From Calocera cornea HHB12733 (lineage: Eukaryota > Basidiomycota > Dacrymycetes > Dacrymycetales > Dacrymycetaceae): a stretch of DNA of 64,000 bases. Location of the stretch: contig KV423955.1 in NCBI GenBank assembly GCA_001632435.1, positions 63,614 through 127,613 of the forward strand, read 5' to 3'. This document shows positions 34,904 through 47,500 of the stretch, one piece after another (within the stretch, counting starts at the first letter, position 1; each line of letters starts with the position of its first letter). The notes under the pieces are model-generated. The model was not told where the DNA came from. It searched no databases and saw nothing but the letters and a program-made list of their open reading frames with translations. Position numbers and translations under genes: made by a program.

Positions 34904-36217
34904 ATGGTCAAACCCCGCGTATTTATGAACTTCATGGTCGGGGATGCGCCGGCTGGGAGGTAGTGATCGCATATCTGCTGCGCATTATGTCAATCTCACG
35001 GTCCGCTAGGGTGATCTTCGAGCTGTTCAACGACACGGCTCCCAAGACAGCTGAAAAGTGCGGAACTTCGTCTCCTGCTCGCTTCCCTGGCTTATCAACG
35101 CTTCGCTGTTGTTCTCCATCTGATTTTGCAGCTTCCGAGCCTTATGCACTGGTGAGAAGGGCGTCTCTCCTATCTCCGACGTGCCGCTGTACTACAAGGG
35201 ATGCACCGTCCATCGCGCAATCAAGGACTTCATGATACAAGCCGGCGACTTTACCAAAGGCAACGGCGCAGGCGGTGAATCCATATATGGCGCACCGTTT
35301 CCCGACGAAGATCTCGAACGGCCGATTGATTCGGAAGGGTTTGTGACAATGGCAACAATGGAATATCACTGACATCGCCCGTTTTGGTTAGGTTGCTCGT
35401 GATGGCGAACCGAGGACCCGATACGAATTCTTCCCAATTCTTCGTCACGGTCCGGCCATGTCCGCATCTCGACGGGAAACACGTATGCTTCGGCCGCGTA
35501 GTGGCAGGTATGCACGTGTGCAAGGATCCGCGCGTTTCCCGGAGCTAATAACATGATGTAGGATATGATGTGATCGAGAAGATCTCCAACGTCGAGACGG
35601 ACGGTAAGGATCGACCGCTGGAGAAGGTTCTCATTGCGAGCTGCGGCGAACTGGAGTTCCGCAAAGTTCCCCCGAAGCCTGTTGCAGGTGAGCATCGACG
35701 GCTCCGCTGGCTCTGCGTCGATGCTGATGGCATTGTCTCGTACGCAGATCGAGAAGCGTCCGCTGAAGCATCAGAAGAGGAGTCGCCTCCACCTAAGGGA
35801 AAACGACGGCACCGAGGCGAGGATTCTGATGAAGACGACTCTGAGGAGGAGGAGCGCAAGCGTAGAAAACGCGAACGCAAGGCTCGGAAGCAAGAAAAGC
35901 GCGATCGGCGAGAAAAGGAACGCTCAAAGCGTGATGAGGTTGTACCCAGCAAACCGGATCCCGCCGTTCCACATCAGGAGACGGAGGAAGAATATGATGC
36001 ACGACTTGAGCGTGAGGAACAGGAGAGGATCAACGAGATCCGGAGGAAAGAACTCGAAGCTCTCAAGCGAGAAAAGGAGGACACAAGTGTCGTGATCGAC
36101 GGCGTCAGGTACAAAGGTGTGTAAATTTCGCACGTAATGTCGCATATGTTCATATTGGTAACAGGTCGCGGGGCGATGAAATATCGCGATCCAGAATCCA
36201 GCTTCCGCCAGAAATAG
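34904..36217 (+). CDS. Cyclophilin-type peptidyl-prolyl isomerase with charged C-terminal tail
   Basis: Seven exons (34904-34959, 35010-35057, 35132-35338, 35392-35507, 35562-35687, 35748-36116, 36165-36217) give 324 residues. The cyclophilin domain covers residues about 1-165: [40 protein letters not shown] with the catalytic Arg, NSSQFFVT and [12 protein letters not shown]. The usual Trp before LDGKH is His, as in SR-type cyclophilins with weak cyclosporin binding. The tail is rich in Lys/Arg/Glu with stretches such as [20 protein letters not shown] and ends [15 protein letters not shown]. Such proteins are nuclear and linked to splicing in other organisms. Confidence 0.92.
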
Positions 36218-36537
36218 CTACTGTCATGCAGATAATGATCATCGCAAGAGCATATTATTGAGAGTTAAGAACAGAGCTGAGTGCGTTGTAAGGATCTCGA
36301 GTACATGAAGAAGTCGCTATCAAACACCCTCATTACGGAAATTAGAATATGCCTAGGGCTATGGTATCCAGAGATGACACGAATGTAGTATGATACCGAT
36401 GTCATGAATGCCCATGCCGTCGTTCTTGCAATCGCCCACAGTCCATGCCTTGTCTAATCGCTCCGCTCGTAACAGCGGCGCGCCTTCGCGCACCTTTTAA
36501 ATGCACTCCGCATTGTTGTTCGCCCATGTGCTGCGTA

Positions 36538-38859
36538 TCAAGCGGTGTGGCCGTTCGCATCTTCAGCGACATCGCTGGTGGCCATGCCCGCAATCTTTCC
36601 AGCAACGGCATCGACATCTGTCGTAGCGCCATTCGCATCGCCCGACTGCTGGGCAGCAACTGCATCAACGATGGCCTCCTTGACCCCATTGACTTTGTCC
36701 TGGTCCTCCGGACCCTCCTCATCGATAGAGATACTCGCCGCGGCAGCTGCAAAACTGAAGGTCGGGCGGATATTCGCGGGGGCACGAGGTGATGGCGCTT
36801 CGGAGGGAGGAGGGGAGTTCTTTGTTCCGTGGGTGGGCGGGGTAGTAGCACGCGAAGCCCCGCGCGAACTCCCTGGACCGGAGGACGGCTGACGGGAATG
36901 GCTGGGCGTGACGCGCTCCGAAGGTGGGCCTCGGCGCCTCCAAGTATCCTGAGCCCCACTAGGATGTGCAGGACGCTCCTGGTGGGGCTGAGGTCCGGCG
37001 GGTGCCGGCGAATGAACTGGCTTCTCGTGCTGCTCGTGCTGCTCTGCCGGACCATGCTCTTTGGGTTCGTGCTTGTGGTCGTGCTTCTTGTGGTCGTGCT
37101 CCTCTTTGAATTCGTGCTCCTTGACGGCAATTTTCTCCTCAATTTCCTTCTCGCGGGCGGTTACGTCAATCGGTCTGCAAGAAAGAACGGTCAGCAGACA
37201 AATCCCAACCTATTACGTTTTGAACTTACTTGGCATCACCGAATGGGTTGGATTTCACGTGAGGCAGGCCTGCACTACTCGGAGGAGGGGACGTCAAAGG
37301 AGAGCTGGGAGCAGAAGGACTGTTGATGCCTCGGGGGAGAAGCTCAAGCTTCCTCCTGGATGCAGGGGTAGGAGGCGTGGAGGATTGGGCTGCAGGCGCG
37401 TGATCAGCTTTATTCATTCGCGGACGGTGCCGGCCACTTACGACTCTTTCGGTCGCCGAAGCGCCCTTCACGAGTTGGTAGAGGACCTTTCCTGGGGGCA
37501 TTCCGCCAGTCACTGATTTCCTCATCGATCGCAGGCTCCCGGGGTTCCCTGGGAGGAACATTATCCCTGGATCCACGCCTAGTGGGGCCTAGACCAGATT
37601 CAGACGGAGGCGGGGACGACTTTTTGAACTTTGATCCGATCGCCCAGGTTTCCTCGGTATCTGCGGCATGGTACTCCCTCGGCTCCCGGGGCGTGAAGGA
37701 CCGAGAGCGTGGTCCTTCGCCCTCTGGTGCACTGGGACGTGGCGCACGAGGTGCAGAACGCCAGTCCGACGGTTCGTTTCCTCCTTCGGAGGGTGTAGAG
37801 AATCCAGAGCCGCGGCGCGAGGGCCCGCCACGCTCGAGCGGCGGTGGAGCGGCGCGAGGGGTCGAGCGCCAGTCCTCAGCCTCGTTCGTTGGGACGTCGT
37901 TGGAGAACCTCGATGTACGCGGCGGCCTGGACGAGCTGCGATCGTCATTCAGATCAGGCAATGGACCGTCGCGGCGCCACGCCCGGTCAAACTTGTCGTC
38001 ATCTTCGCCCATAGGGCCTCGCGAGCCAAAACTTCCCTTTTCTGAAACAAGATCAGACGAAAAACAACGGATACGTGGCATATATGCGTACGGGCTTCGG
38101 CGACACTGACACGAACGACGCGGTTGTTGAGCGACTGCAGACAGGGTAAAAAACAGACATGAGAGGCGAGAACAGTTACGTACCCCTCCCGACCGCTCAA
38201 GACCGACTTTCAACCCTTCCAGGTCCTCGAACTCCACATAGCCAAAACCCTTTGGCCGATCATCGTCGCGTTCCTTGATAATTTTTACAGAGACAAGCTA
38301 GAGAAAGGTCAATGCTGTTCTCGACAGAACATCTGGAGATCGCGAACCTTGTGAGGCGCGAAGAACTCCTCGACATCGGCCTCCGTCAGATCGTAGGCAA
38401 GATTCCCAAGGAAAGCCGTGAAAGGCGGCTTGGTCGGTAGCGGGAGTTCGTCCCGAGGGGGAAAGCGTGACTCTGAGAGCGTCGTAAGTGCGTCGAAGAA
38501 TCAATGTAGCCGTTGCACGAACCCCGGGCGCCAAAATCGCGCGAGAAGTCATCACGCCGGCCTCGATCGCCTCCATCTCCCATCCTGGGAGCAGCTGCAT
38601 CCATTCCCGCTCAGCATCACATCGAGAAGCATTGTAGATCGACAGCGTACGCGCAGTAGGCAGAGAATCCATCTCGTCCGCCCAAGAACCCGTAGCTAGT
38701 GTGCTTAGAGATCAGAATCTACTTGGACAATGACGCAGGAAGTACGCACTTCCGTCGGACAGAAAGTCCGACAAAGTCATCTTCGTCTTCTTACTTTTGG
38801 GAGCTAGGATGTGCATCAGCATGACTGAAGGTCAATCACATTGTGTAATACGCACCCAT
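36538..38859 (-). CDS. Eukaryotic translation initiation factor 4B-like protein
   Basis: Ten or so exons. Exon 1 is only ATGG (38859-38856); a 52-nt intron joins to CTCCCAAAAG, giving MAPKSKKTKMTLSDFLSDGS. Then follow TTGSWADEMDSLPTA, an RRM (FTAFLGNLAYDLTEADVEEF, VSVKIIKERDDDRPKGFGYV, NNRVVRVSVAEA), a long repeat-like stretch with several DWR.(A/T)PR motifs (as in DWRSAPRAPRP), and a C-terminal NPFGDAKPIDVTAREKEIEE segment, which is typical for fungal eIF4B. eIF4B supports eIF4A helicase activity during scanning. The final exon ends DANGHTA. The distal half is low-complexity and intron positions near 37225 and 37410 are by frame continuity. Confidence 0.88.
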
Positions 38860-39277
38860 GATTGCAATAGAGAGATTTTGAGTTGACTTATCAAGCAGAA
38901 GAGGTGTATACCAATGTCGATATAGATGGTCGCTGGAGCAAGACTGCTGAAAGGAAAAGAGACGCACGATGAGCGGAAGCAAAGGGAATTCTTGCACCGC
39001 CCGCTGAGATTTCCCCATCATCATGTGACAAATTAGCCTCGTCCACAATTCCCCTGTCCGGACCCAGAGTCACGGTCCGGCTCAACCGGCCCAGCTAGGC
39101 TCAGGTTCCTTTCTTAACCAGAAATCTGAAGCATATTGTATGGCATACTCTCGACGGCTACAAAGAAAGAACGATGGATGTGCTCTGACGTATTCCTGGT
39201 GCGGCACTGTTCTACCCTTGTCCCAGATTTGTGGATCCGGCAGGGTGCTACACGCGCTAGAAGGATATCAACACGAG

Positions 39278-40652
39278 TCATCTTCTCAACGCTTTGTACC
39301 CACAGTGATGAACTTGCTTCTGAGGCTGTCGCTGCGGATGAGGCTGTTGATGTGACTGCGAGAAATCGGTTAGCATGGCCGACCAGACAATGGAAAGCAA
39401 CTCACTCCAAGCGAGTTTTGACCCCCATCGTGCGACTCCAGACCTTGTCGGGAAGCTGCTGCGGCTGGAGACTACAGACGGTCGCGGCCGTTCTAATCCT
39501 GGGCACCATCTCCTCGTCGGACAGCAGGCGTTTATGGAAGCCAATGCCCATCGGCATCGTGGGCATGCTGTTGTCGTTGATTGTCTCCCACATGATAGCG
39601 CTAACTCCCAGCAGCCCTTCGGGGTAAGGGTATTTCGCCCTCGTCTGCACGTCGGACATATTGAACGCCATCTGGAGAAGAGGGAGGAACTCCGTTCTGG
39701 CCTTGGCATGGACGCTGACGATCTGCAGGATGCGTTCGCCGTTGTCTTGCACCTCTTTGGGCTCCAGAGGACTGGCTTGAATAGTCACGACGAGCACATG
39801 AGTGCGCATGCGCAGTCTGTGTCCTCTTTCCCCCAGAGCCTCGATCATCGCACGCTGGAGAAGGTCGAAGAGGGTGTATTCCTCCATAACCGTAGCCGAC
39901 ATCCTACCCACCCACGGCCCTCCCTTGCCAAGACAGGCGTTCTCGTGCTCCTCGCTCCTACGCTGCCATGTCAGAAGGTAGTGAGTGGTGCAAGGGATAT
40001 CGTGACACACCAGTGCGTTCTCTTGCACTATTGGAGGTCGAAGCGTGCGTCAATGAATATTCGTGTTTCAGTTCCAGACTGCGTGACTGACCGGCTGAGA
40101 ACAGTAATGGTGATCGCGACACTGCACCCAAAGATCAGTTTTCCCATGGATGATAGATGTACTGGTGGCACGTACTCCAAGACAGCAAGTCATATCGCTA
40201 TGAGGGACAATGGTCGTGCAAGTCGGCTTCGAGCACTTCAGCAAAGTGTTGGGACCGGGCGTAGGAGTCGTTTGAGGGCCAGGGTAGATGGGCTTCTTCG
40301 TCTCTGGTTTGCAAGATGATTTATGCTCTTTCCTACCCTCAATAATTAGCGACCCGAGACGGACAGAGCGGCAAGGTGAGCACCAATGAGCGATCTGGCA
40401 CTAGTGGGCAGATCAGTGAGGAACTGAAGTCGTAGAGTATGAGTACGGCACCGACCTCCTTTGAACAGTAGTACTGCTGACGGCACTGTTTCGAGCGCGG
40501 TCAGTTACGATGTCGCGAAGGTGCGCTATCTGACTCACCCTTCCGCACACCTTCATCGCGTTGATGGGCTCTGACACGGGACAGTCGGGATGGGAGCACG
40601 AGAGTTTTAGGCTGCTCGCATCGGCGTCGCTGACTTTGTTGATGGAAGCCAT
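39278..40652 (-). CDS. Double MYND zinc-finger protein
   Basis: Several short exons. First finger: LSCSHPDCPVSEPINAM, KVCGRC, QQYYCSKE, CQIAHW, KEHKSSC, where three introns cut within the finger. Second finger: LKCSKPTCTTIVPHSD, CCLGCRDHHYCSQP, CKRTHW, SEEHENAC, again with introns at the same places. A ~190-residue helical/beta C-terminal region follows (MEEYTLFDLLQRAMIEAL, LLGVSAIMWETIND), and the last exon ends in a Gln/His-rich tail. MYND fingers are protein-binding modules. No catalytic domain is seen. Neighbouring gene at 41119-42128 is a paralog with one finger. Confidence 0.82.
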
Positions 40653-41118
40653 AGCGGCGTGAAGATAGGGAACAGAGAGGAGTGAGAGGGGCTTTCGGTG
40701 ATGGAGGACGTCGAAAGGCAAGACCACGAAATTACTGCAGGGGTACCGCGTGTCTTTTAATACCCTCGGGTCCCGCCTTGCCACACATAATTTTCTGCCT
40801 ACCAGACGATTCCATGGAACCCGGATTTGCAGGAATGTGGTGGCCTAGATCTGAAACGCATCCGGATTTGCAAGCATGACTTCACAAAGGAAGACTCGCA
40901 GGTATAGTAAACGCCTGGAACAAAAAACGGAGTATACGGGTGCTGGCGAGGCTTTGAGGAGCGTCACGGCCGGTCGGGGCCACCTCGCCTATCGCTACAC
41001 ACAAGACCCATCTATCTCTTGCTCTCGCACCGGCACAAAATTGGTCAGTAGTTTGAAGTGCCTGAGAACAAATTAACCCTCAACAGACGCAGGGGTGTCG
41101 GGAGCTGCTCACTGGTGT

Positions 41119-42128
41119 CTAGTTGGAACCCAGATATTTTCTTCGCGTGTCCTCACCACCCCCGATCAGCAGATTGAGAAGACTGGGCACAGCGGTGAAT
41201 GGTGGGACAGATAAAGGCTGCACTGGACTGTTACTCACAATATACGGGTAGTTGCCATTGACGCTTGGCCGTCACGATACTCTTCAGCTCCAAGAAGTCC
41301 TTCCTTTTGAGAGGCACGTAGGATCTGGTTCTGGATTTGCCACATATAGGACATGAGGCTGAAATCGTTCAGGATACTACGATGCACGGCGAGGCTGATC
41401 ACAGAGGGCGCTCTGAGATCCCCAAGATCGACCCATCGCGAGGTTACGACGCCGAGAATGTCTGAGGAACGGTAAGGGCACTGCTTTCGTACACTGTCCT
41501 CGGCCGCATCGAATGTAGCCTGATCTATCCTTGAGAAAGACCTTCTCTCTTTGATATCGACCTCAATAACTTGAAAGACTCCAGTGCCGGGTTCGGTAGG
41601 CTCTGTGCAGATGTTGGGGATGGGCGTAGGGAGGGCTTTACACGTAACGGTGACGACATGCGTTTGTAAGCGATTGAGGTCCTTCAGTGGTTCCATGGTC
41701 TCGACGATCATTTTCGAAGCCATGTCCCATATCGCCGCATCGCGCTGAAGCTGCTCAACCATCCGGACGATCCAGGGCGTTTGGACAGGGTTGGGGCGAC
41801 AAAGTGGTCGATGGGTTTTCCTGTAGTCACATCGGTAATGCATGCTTCGTCAGATTTGCGTGCTCATACCAATGGGCCTTCTGGCACTGCCAACTCGGAT
41901 GAGAAGAGCTATGCGAAGGAATGCAGTGGTCTTACGGGTTTAGAGCAATAATATTGTTGGCGGCACTGTCAAAGGCGACTCAGACGCGCTGTACACCTTG
42001 TCTTCATGAACATGGTTTACCTTCCCACACAACTTCAGGTCCTTCCATGGTCCAGAGACGTCGCAGGTAGGGTTGGAGCACGCAGCTTTGTCAGAAGAGG
42101 AAGAGGAGGAGTCAATCGGGTTGTTCAT
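41119..42128 (-). CDS. Single MYND zinc-finger protein, paralog of the neighbour
   Basis: Exons from 42128: a Ser-rich start, then CSNPTCDVSGPWKD, LKLCGKC, RQQYYCSKP, CQKAHW, KTHRPLC, with introns at the same three places inside the finger as in the double-MYND gene. The C-terminal region matches its neighbour in order (IVRMVEQLQRDAAIWDMASK, LQTHVVTVTCKA, GVFQVIEVDIKERRSF, SSDILGVVTSRW). The end is uncertain. A stop follows TTRIL at 41235. However, a strong GTGAGT donor there and an acceptor near 41176 give an extra exon that ends EDTRRKYLGSN at 41119. I used the longer model. Function unknown. Confidence 0.78.
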
Positions 42129-42396
42129 GGCAACCTACTTAGCGCAAGGGGAGGGGGGAGGGGGGGATGGCGCGGAGGGGATGGAAGGGTGGCACGTCCT
42201 CTTAAACTTAGCCTGTGCCAGACAAATTTTGCGCGCCCGCCTTCCATCGGTCGGCGGAGTAGTGAGGCCTGGCGTTGACGTGGTGACACACTCTTCACAT
42301 ATCCGCCCGTACGTGGCCTCACGCGGCTCAGTGGCAGAACACGTGTAGAACGAGTGCTTGTATCTTCTTCACTATATTGGTGGCGATAGACTTAGA

Positions 42397-44287
42397 CTAG
42401 AGTCTCCTGTCCTTCAACCATCGCTTGACCATCTCAAGTGATTCCGCCGGCTTATCCGTCGGCACCTATCTCTACATATTAGCATGGTCGCGTGACTTGG
42501 CAAACCGGCACGACTGACCATATGGCCCGCACCATAGACCTTGCCCTAGGCGTCAGCATCCCCTGCGAAGACGGCGGACGAAGAGGGACGCACGGTTGCA
42601 AACGTCAGCTCTTTGTACGAACGAACAACACCGGCTTCCTTGCCATCAACTTGCCATCCCTTCAATGCGAGAGCGTTGAAGCCTTCCTTCCCGTACCAAT
42701 CAAGCAGAGACGTATAGCGGTGGTTAGCGACCCAGTTGCTACGTCCAATCAGACGTTGCAAAACGCATTGGTCCATGTCAAGACTCACCACTGAGCATCG
42801 TAAGTTCCAGCATAGAACAGCATGTCTACGCCTCTTTCGAGTAGCCCGACAACATAGTACCGAATGAGATGAAGGGCGTCAAAATGGCCTACGAACCCTG
42901 TCATGACTGCGGGCGAGCAGCTGGTGTTTTATGGGCACCTCCGCAAGTAGCGCATATACACAGATGGGACGCACCTCGTGAAATTGCCGGAGAATTCAGC
43001 AGATCCGATCAAGCTCTTTGTCGCAGGGTCACTGAGGTACTCTGCGATCTTCTTCGTCACTGGGTAGCACAGGCTGTCGGCGATGGTGCCCTCGCACATC
43101 TGGTTGACAGCGCCTCATGCCCTTAGCAGCTATGCGAACTCTGGCGACTGTCTCACCTTGCTAATATCGTACGGATTGCGGCCTGCATCGATGATGGGCG
43201 CATGTAGCTGAGCACGGCAGTATGTGATGGCGGCTTGGCAGCTGATCGCGTCCTGGCGGTGGAAGCAGTCCTGGGTGACCCACTCGTCGCAGCGATCAAC
43301 AGCCTGTCGCATCTTCGTGCAGAGCCCGATTGGCTGGAATGGCTTCATGGAGGCAGTCGTGCACTGCATGTCGTAGAAGGACGTAAGAAGGGTTGGACCG
43401 TCAGTGACACCGTTGCCGATCATGACGGATTTCAGGTTGACAGGCGTGAAGCCCTCTGCCTCGGCTCGCATGTTGCCGTCAAACACCTCACTCGCAAAGA
43501 TCGGCAGGTAGCGGCCCTAGTCTGCGGTCAGTACACGAATAAGGACACGAGAACGATGGCATACTCCATACGACTCTCCAGCCATGTGGAACGCCCTCCC
43601 CTGGAATTGCTTGAAGGTCTCGAAGAAGATGACGATGAAGGCTTGGACGTTCTTGGCAGCGTCCTCCGTGGTAGAGACCGTCTCGCCAAAGTCGGCATAG
43701 GAGTAGCCAACACCCACGGGCTGATCGAGGAAGAAGATGTTGGCAGCCTCATTCCAGCCGTACGGGTTGTACTTTGTGCGGTTCTCACCCGTCCCTTCCG
43801 GGTTGATCAAACACGGTCCTGCATTGGAGCATCAGTCAATGATCGCTGTTCGAACGGCAGAGCAGGCGTACCAAGCTCCATGAATAGCCCAGTAGCAGAC
43901 GAGCAACCGGGGCCCCCGTTGATCCACATGATCACATCATCCTTGTCGGGGTCTGATCTGCTCTCGAAGAAGTAGAACCACAAGTGCTTTGCACCATAGT
44001 CGACGTCGATGTAGCCGGTGTATGCCCTAATGCATTCATCAGCACACGCACTCAATGATAACCCTAACCTACTTGACAGTGGTGTCACAGAATCCCTCGG
44101 TTCGCTTGATCCTGACGGAATGGGCTGGGTAGTTGGGCATTGACAGCGTCGTAAATTCATGGGAGGACAGCTCAGACAGCCGACGATCGTTCTCAAAGAC
44201 CGCCTGATGGGACGAGCTCGGGAAAGTGGCAGCTGCGCCTGCCAAGGGCAACAGCGCCGCCAAAGAGGTCAGAATGGAGAAGCGCAT
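42397..44287 (-). CDS. Secreted serine carboxypeptidase (family S10)
   Basis: Eight or so exons, about 490 residues. Signal peptide at the start (MRFSILTSLAALLPLAGAAA). Then GYIDVDYGAKHLWFYFFESR, the oxyanion segment WINGGPGCSS, the nucleophile motif GESYGG, a partly disulfide-rich middle, LERGVDMLFYAGTYDAQCNW with the catalytic Asp, and GAGHMVPTDKP with the catalytic His, ending MVKRWLKDRRL. These are the full triad and match carboxypeptidase Y/secreted S10 enzymes that release C-terminal residues in vacuole or outside. The intron 42974-42921 is nearly identical at its 5' half to an intron in the next gene. A codon-frame check required the inner acceptor CACCAG, giving SCSPAVMTGF. Confidence 0.92.
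42921..42974 (-). other. Intron with introner-like similarity to 46458-46512
   Basis: The first 33 or so bases (GTGCGTCCCATCTGTGTATA then TGCGCTACTTGC) match the intron at 46512 with a single-base indel. The preceding exon end CACGAG is also shared. Both introns end in CACCAG. The hosts are an S10 peptidase and a histidine kinase, so exon homology cannot explain it. Confidence 0.85.
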
Positions 44288-44568
44288 CGTGATGGTCGTT
44301 GAGGACGGACAGCAAAGCCGACGAGGCTGGCCGTGCTGGGAGCCATCTGGATGTCAGGGATTGGAGAGGGTCGTGTGCTGCTCCCACGCATGTGGTGCGA
44401 TATCGACGACGCGACGCGCGTCTATATTTGGCATGGTCTCAAGCTGAAGGTGCTATCCAAAGATGCGGTTGTAATACTAATACATTGCAGAGCGTGTTGT
44501 CGTGGCCTACTGTGCTACAACGTGATGTGCGTATTCGCCGATACAAGCGTCCTTACGTGACCCAAAGA

Positions 44569-47500
44569 TTAAGCCCGAGCGCAAAAGATGAAAGCATAGG
44601 CAGTGTGTGTATAGTAGTGTACGTCGGTTTGGTCAGTCATCAGGTGACAGAGAGAAGAGAACACGGCATCAGCGGGTGTCGATATCGCGGCCTTTAGGCC
44701 ATCACTAACTGCCAGATGGCCCAGCAGTTGTACGAGGTGCGCCTTCTCGTCGTTGGGCAGCGATCTGTAACATCGCTTTCAAATCCCTGGAGAAAAGTCA
44801 GAACTGAGCTCTACATACGTAGCAAAGCGACCCACTTGAGCATGATGGGTTTGGTAAGCACTTTATCGGCGCCTGCCGATACGTAAGCGCTCTGATCCTG
44901 CTGAAGTGCATTCCCGGTGCATCCAATTACCAGATCCCCTCTCCCTTCGGAGCGAAGTCTTCGGACGGCCTCCTCGCCGGACAGAACAGGCATGGCGTTG
45001 TCCAGAGAGATCATATCGAACAGCTGCGCCGGTCTATTTGCTTCGGCGGAGCCGAGGAGGATGTCCAGCGCTTCTTGCCCGTCTTCGGCCGTTTCCACAA
45101 CGCAGCCCAAGCGATTCAACATCCGCGTCATCAACGTCCGTGTCAATGGATCATCGTCCACAACCAGTATGCGCAATGGATCGGTCCCTTCTGGGACTGC
45201 CGGGGATATCGCTGACGACAAGGGCGATAACGGCGGTTCAGAACTCGGTGATACGTTCGCCGGGGGTGGCTTCAGTCCTTGGGTAATGTCGATGGTGGGT
45301 CGCAGCAGGTCTGTCCCTCTGCCTTCGCTTGTCGACTGCTGCAGTAATGGCACGTTAGAGGATGCGTTCGATATAGCGCCCTCTGTGATCGTCCAGCCAG
45401 GAGATTGCGGCGGAAGGTTCAGGACAGGGGGCATGTTCAGGTACTCTGCGGGAGGCAGTAGATCAGGCGGGATCTCAGGGTCGTCGTGTTCGTTCCTTTC
45501 TTCGATTGGCGAATACTGCGAGGACGCATACGACTCCTTTCGACGGTCCGTCAGCTGCGCTAGAGGTGGTCGCTGAGGGGCGTAGAACGACGGCGGGGGC
45601 GGAGGAAGCAGCGACGTCGACATCTCCTTCTCGTTCCTGACCTCGTCCGGCAGCGCGAGGCGGTAGCTGAGCTCGAACCAAAAGCAAGATCCATGGCCCT
45701 TCCGGCTCTTCACTCCCAGGCGGCCGCCGCTGAGGGTGATGATCTGCTTGACGATGGCGAGGCCGAGCCCGCTGCCCTTGGTGCCGCTATTCTTTCCCAC
45801 ATTCGTTTGTGCGAACGGGGTAAACAGCCGCGAGGAGGCCATGTCGGACGGTTTGACCCCGGGGCCGCTGTCGTGCACCTCGAAGCGGAAGACCATGGTT
45901 GGCTGCTGCTCGATGAGCTGCTGAGCCGCAGATTTCTCTTGGAACGGATGGACATGGAGCAGCTTCTGACCGACAGGCGTGGATGGCGGCGTGGGTTTAT
46001 ACACCCTCAGGAGTTTGGTGACCACTTTGATCGAGCCGCCATCGGGGGTGAACTTGATGGCGTTCGAGGCGAGGTTGGTGACCACTTGCCGCAGCCGGAT
46101 CTCGTCGCCAACAATCCACAGGTGGCGCTCTCCCATCGCGGGATCCCCGAGCTGGTCGATACCTTCATCCAGCTCGATCTGCAGATTGATGTGTTTCGCC
46201 GTCGTCGCGACGCGCACGTTGCCCAGCATGGAGTTGATGGCCCGATGCAGCGGGAACGGCCGGGGCGAGCTCTCGAACCGGCCGGAATCCATGCGCTGCA
46301 GGTCGAGCACGTCGTCCAATACTTGCTGCATCATGGACAGCGAAGCTTCCAATGCGTGGATTTCAGTCTCGTGGGTATCCGCCTCGTCCTCCTTGAACGC
46401 CTCTGCCGATTTGAGATTCTGGAAGGCGAGGGCGGCGGTGTTGAGCGGCACGCGGACCTGGTGACATCAGGTTCGGCCTGCAAGTAGCGCATATACACAG
46501 GATGGGACGCACCTCGTGGAAGATGTAGCTGACGAACCGCCGCTTCGAGTTGTTCGCATGGGACTCTGCGATCTGCGCCTTCTGCTGGCTGCGGTAGGCG
46601 AGCTTGAGCTGGCTGTTCAGGATGTACGTCTGCCGGTTGCGCGTCTCCATGCTGTATGAGAGGTACTGTATGAAGATGCAGAAGAGACCGTACGTGACGA
46701 CATCTATTATACACATCAGGAATGGACGTAGATGAAGAGACAGAGAGACCCACTGCGAGCGAAGATGCCCTGCTGAGGGAGAAGCAACGCGCACATCAGG
46801 ATAAAGCTGACGGCCTGGGCGATTGCGGTGAAGAGGCGAGTTGCGCAGATAAACAGCGCAAGAGCGGGCAAGCCCATGTTGTACCTATGCATCACGAGTG
46901 AGCGAGTGGCATGCAATCCCGCGCATACACGTACGACATCATCGCGAGGAAGTCCTTGCGGTTGCACATATTGTCGGTGAAGAAGCCGCATTGCTTCATC
47001 TGGATCACCTCTGTCATCCCGCAGTACCCTGCATGCCACGTTAGCTGAGGTTCCATACAGGAGAGCGCTGGCGTACAGGTAGCGCACGCGAACCAGACCT
47101 GGAACGGGATGGGCCACTTGCGCGGCGCATCGAAGGCGATGAGAAAGGGAACGGGGACGGTGAACACGGTGAACGGTCCGTACTGTTTCCCGTCAGCAGC
47201 GTGCTCACACGACATGTTGCAAACATACATATGTGATCCTCTCGTAGGGCTGACTGCCCACATCCCTATTGAGGATGAGGTACAAGAGCCAGTTGAGGAC
47301 CAGGTACATTGCGTATGCAAACGCGGGCTTCTTGGTCGAGTACCAGTTCTGCTTCTGGAACTCGAGCTCGCGCTCGGGGCTCTCGAACACCGGGTTGAAG
47401 AAGGCGCAGATGACCGGCCACATGCGATACCGCAGGACGGCCCAGGTGCCATGGGCCTGATGGCTGTCGTCCGTCGGCCCGGAGTGACTGAACCCACCGT

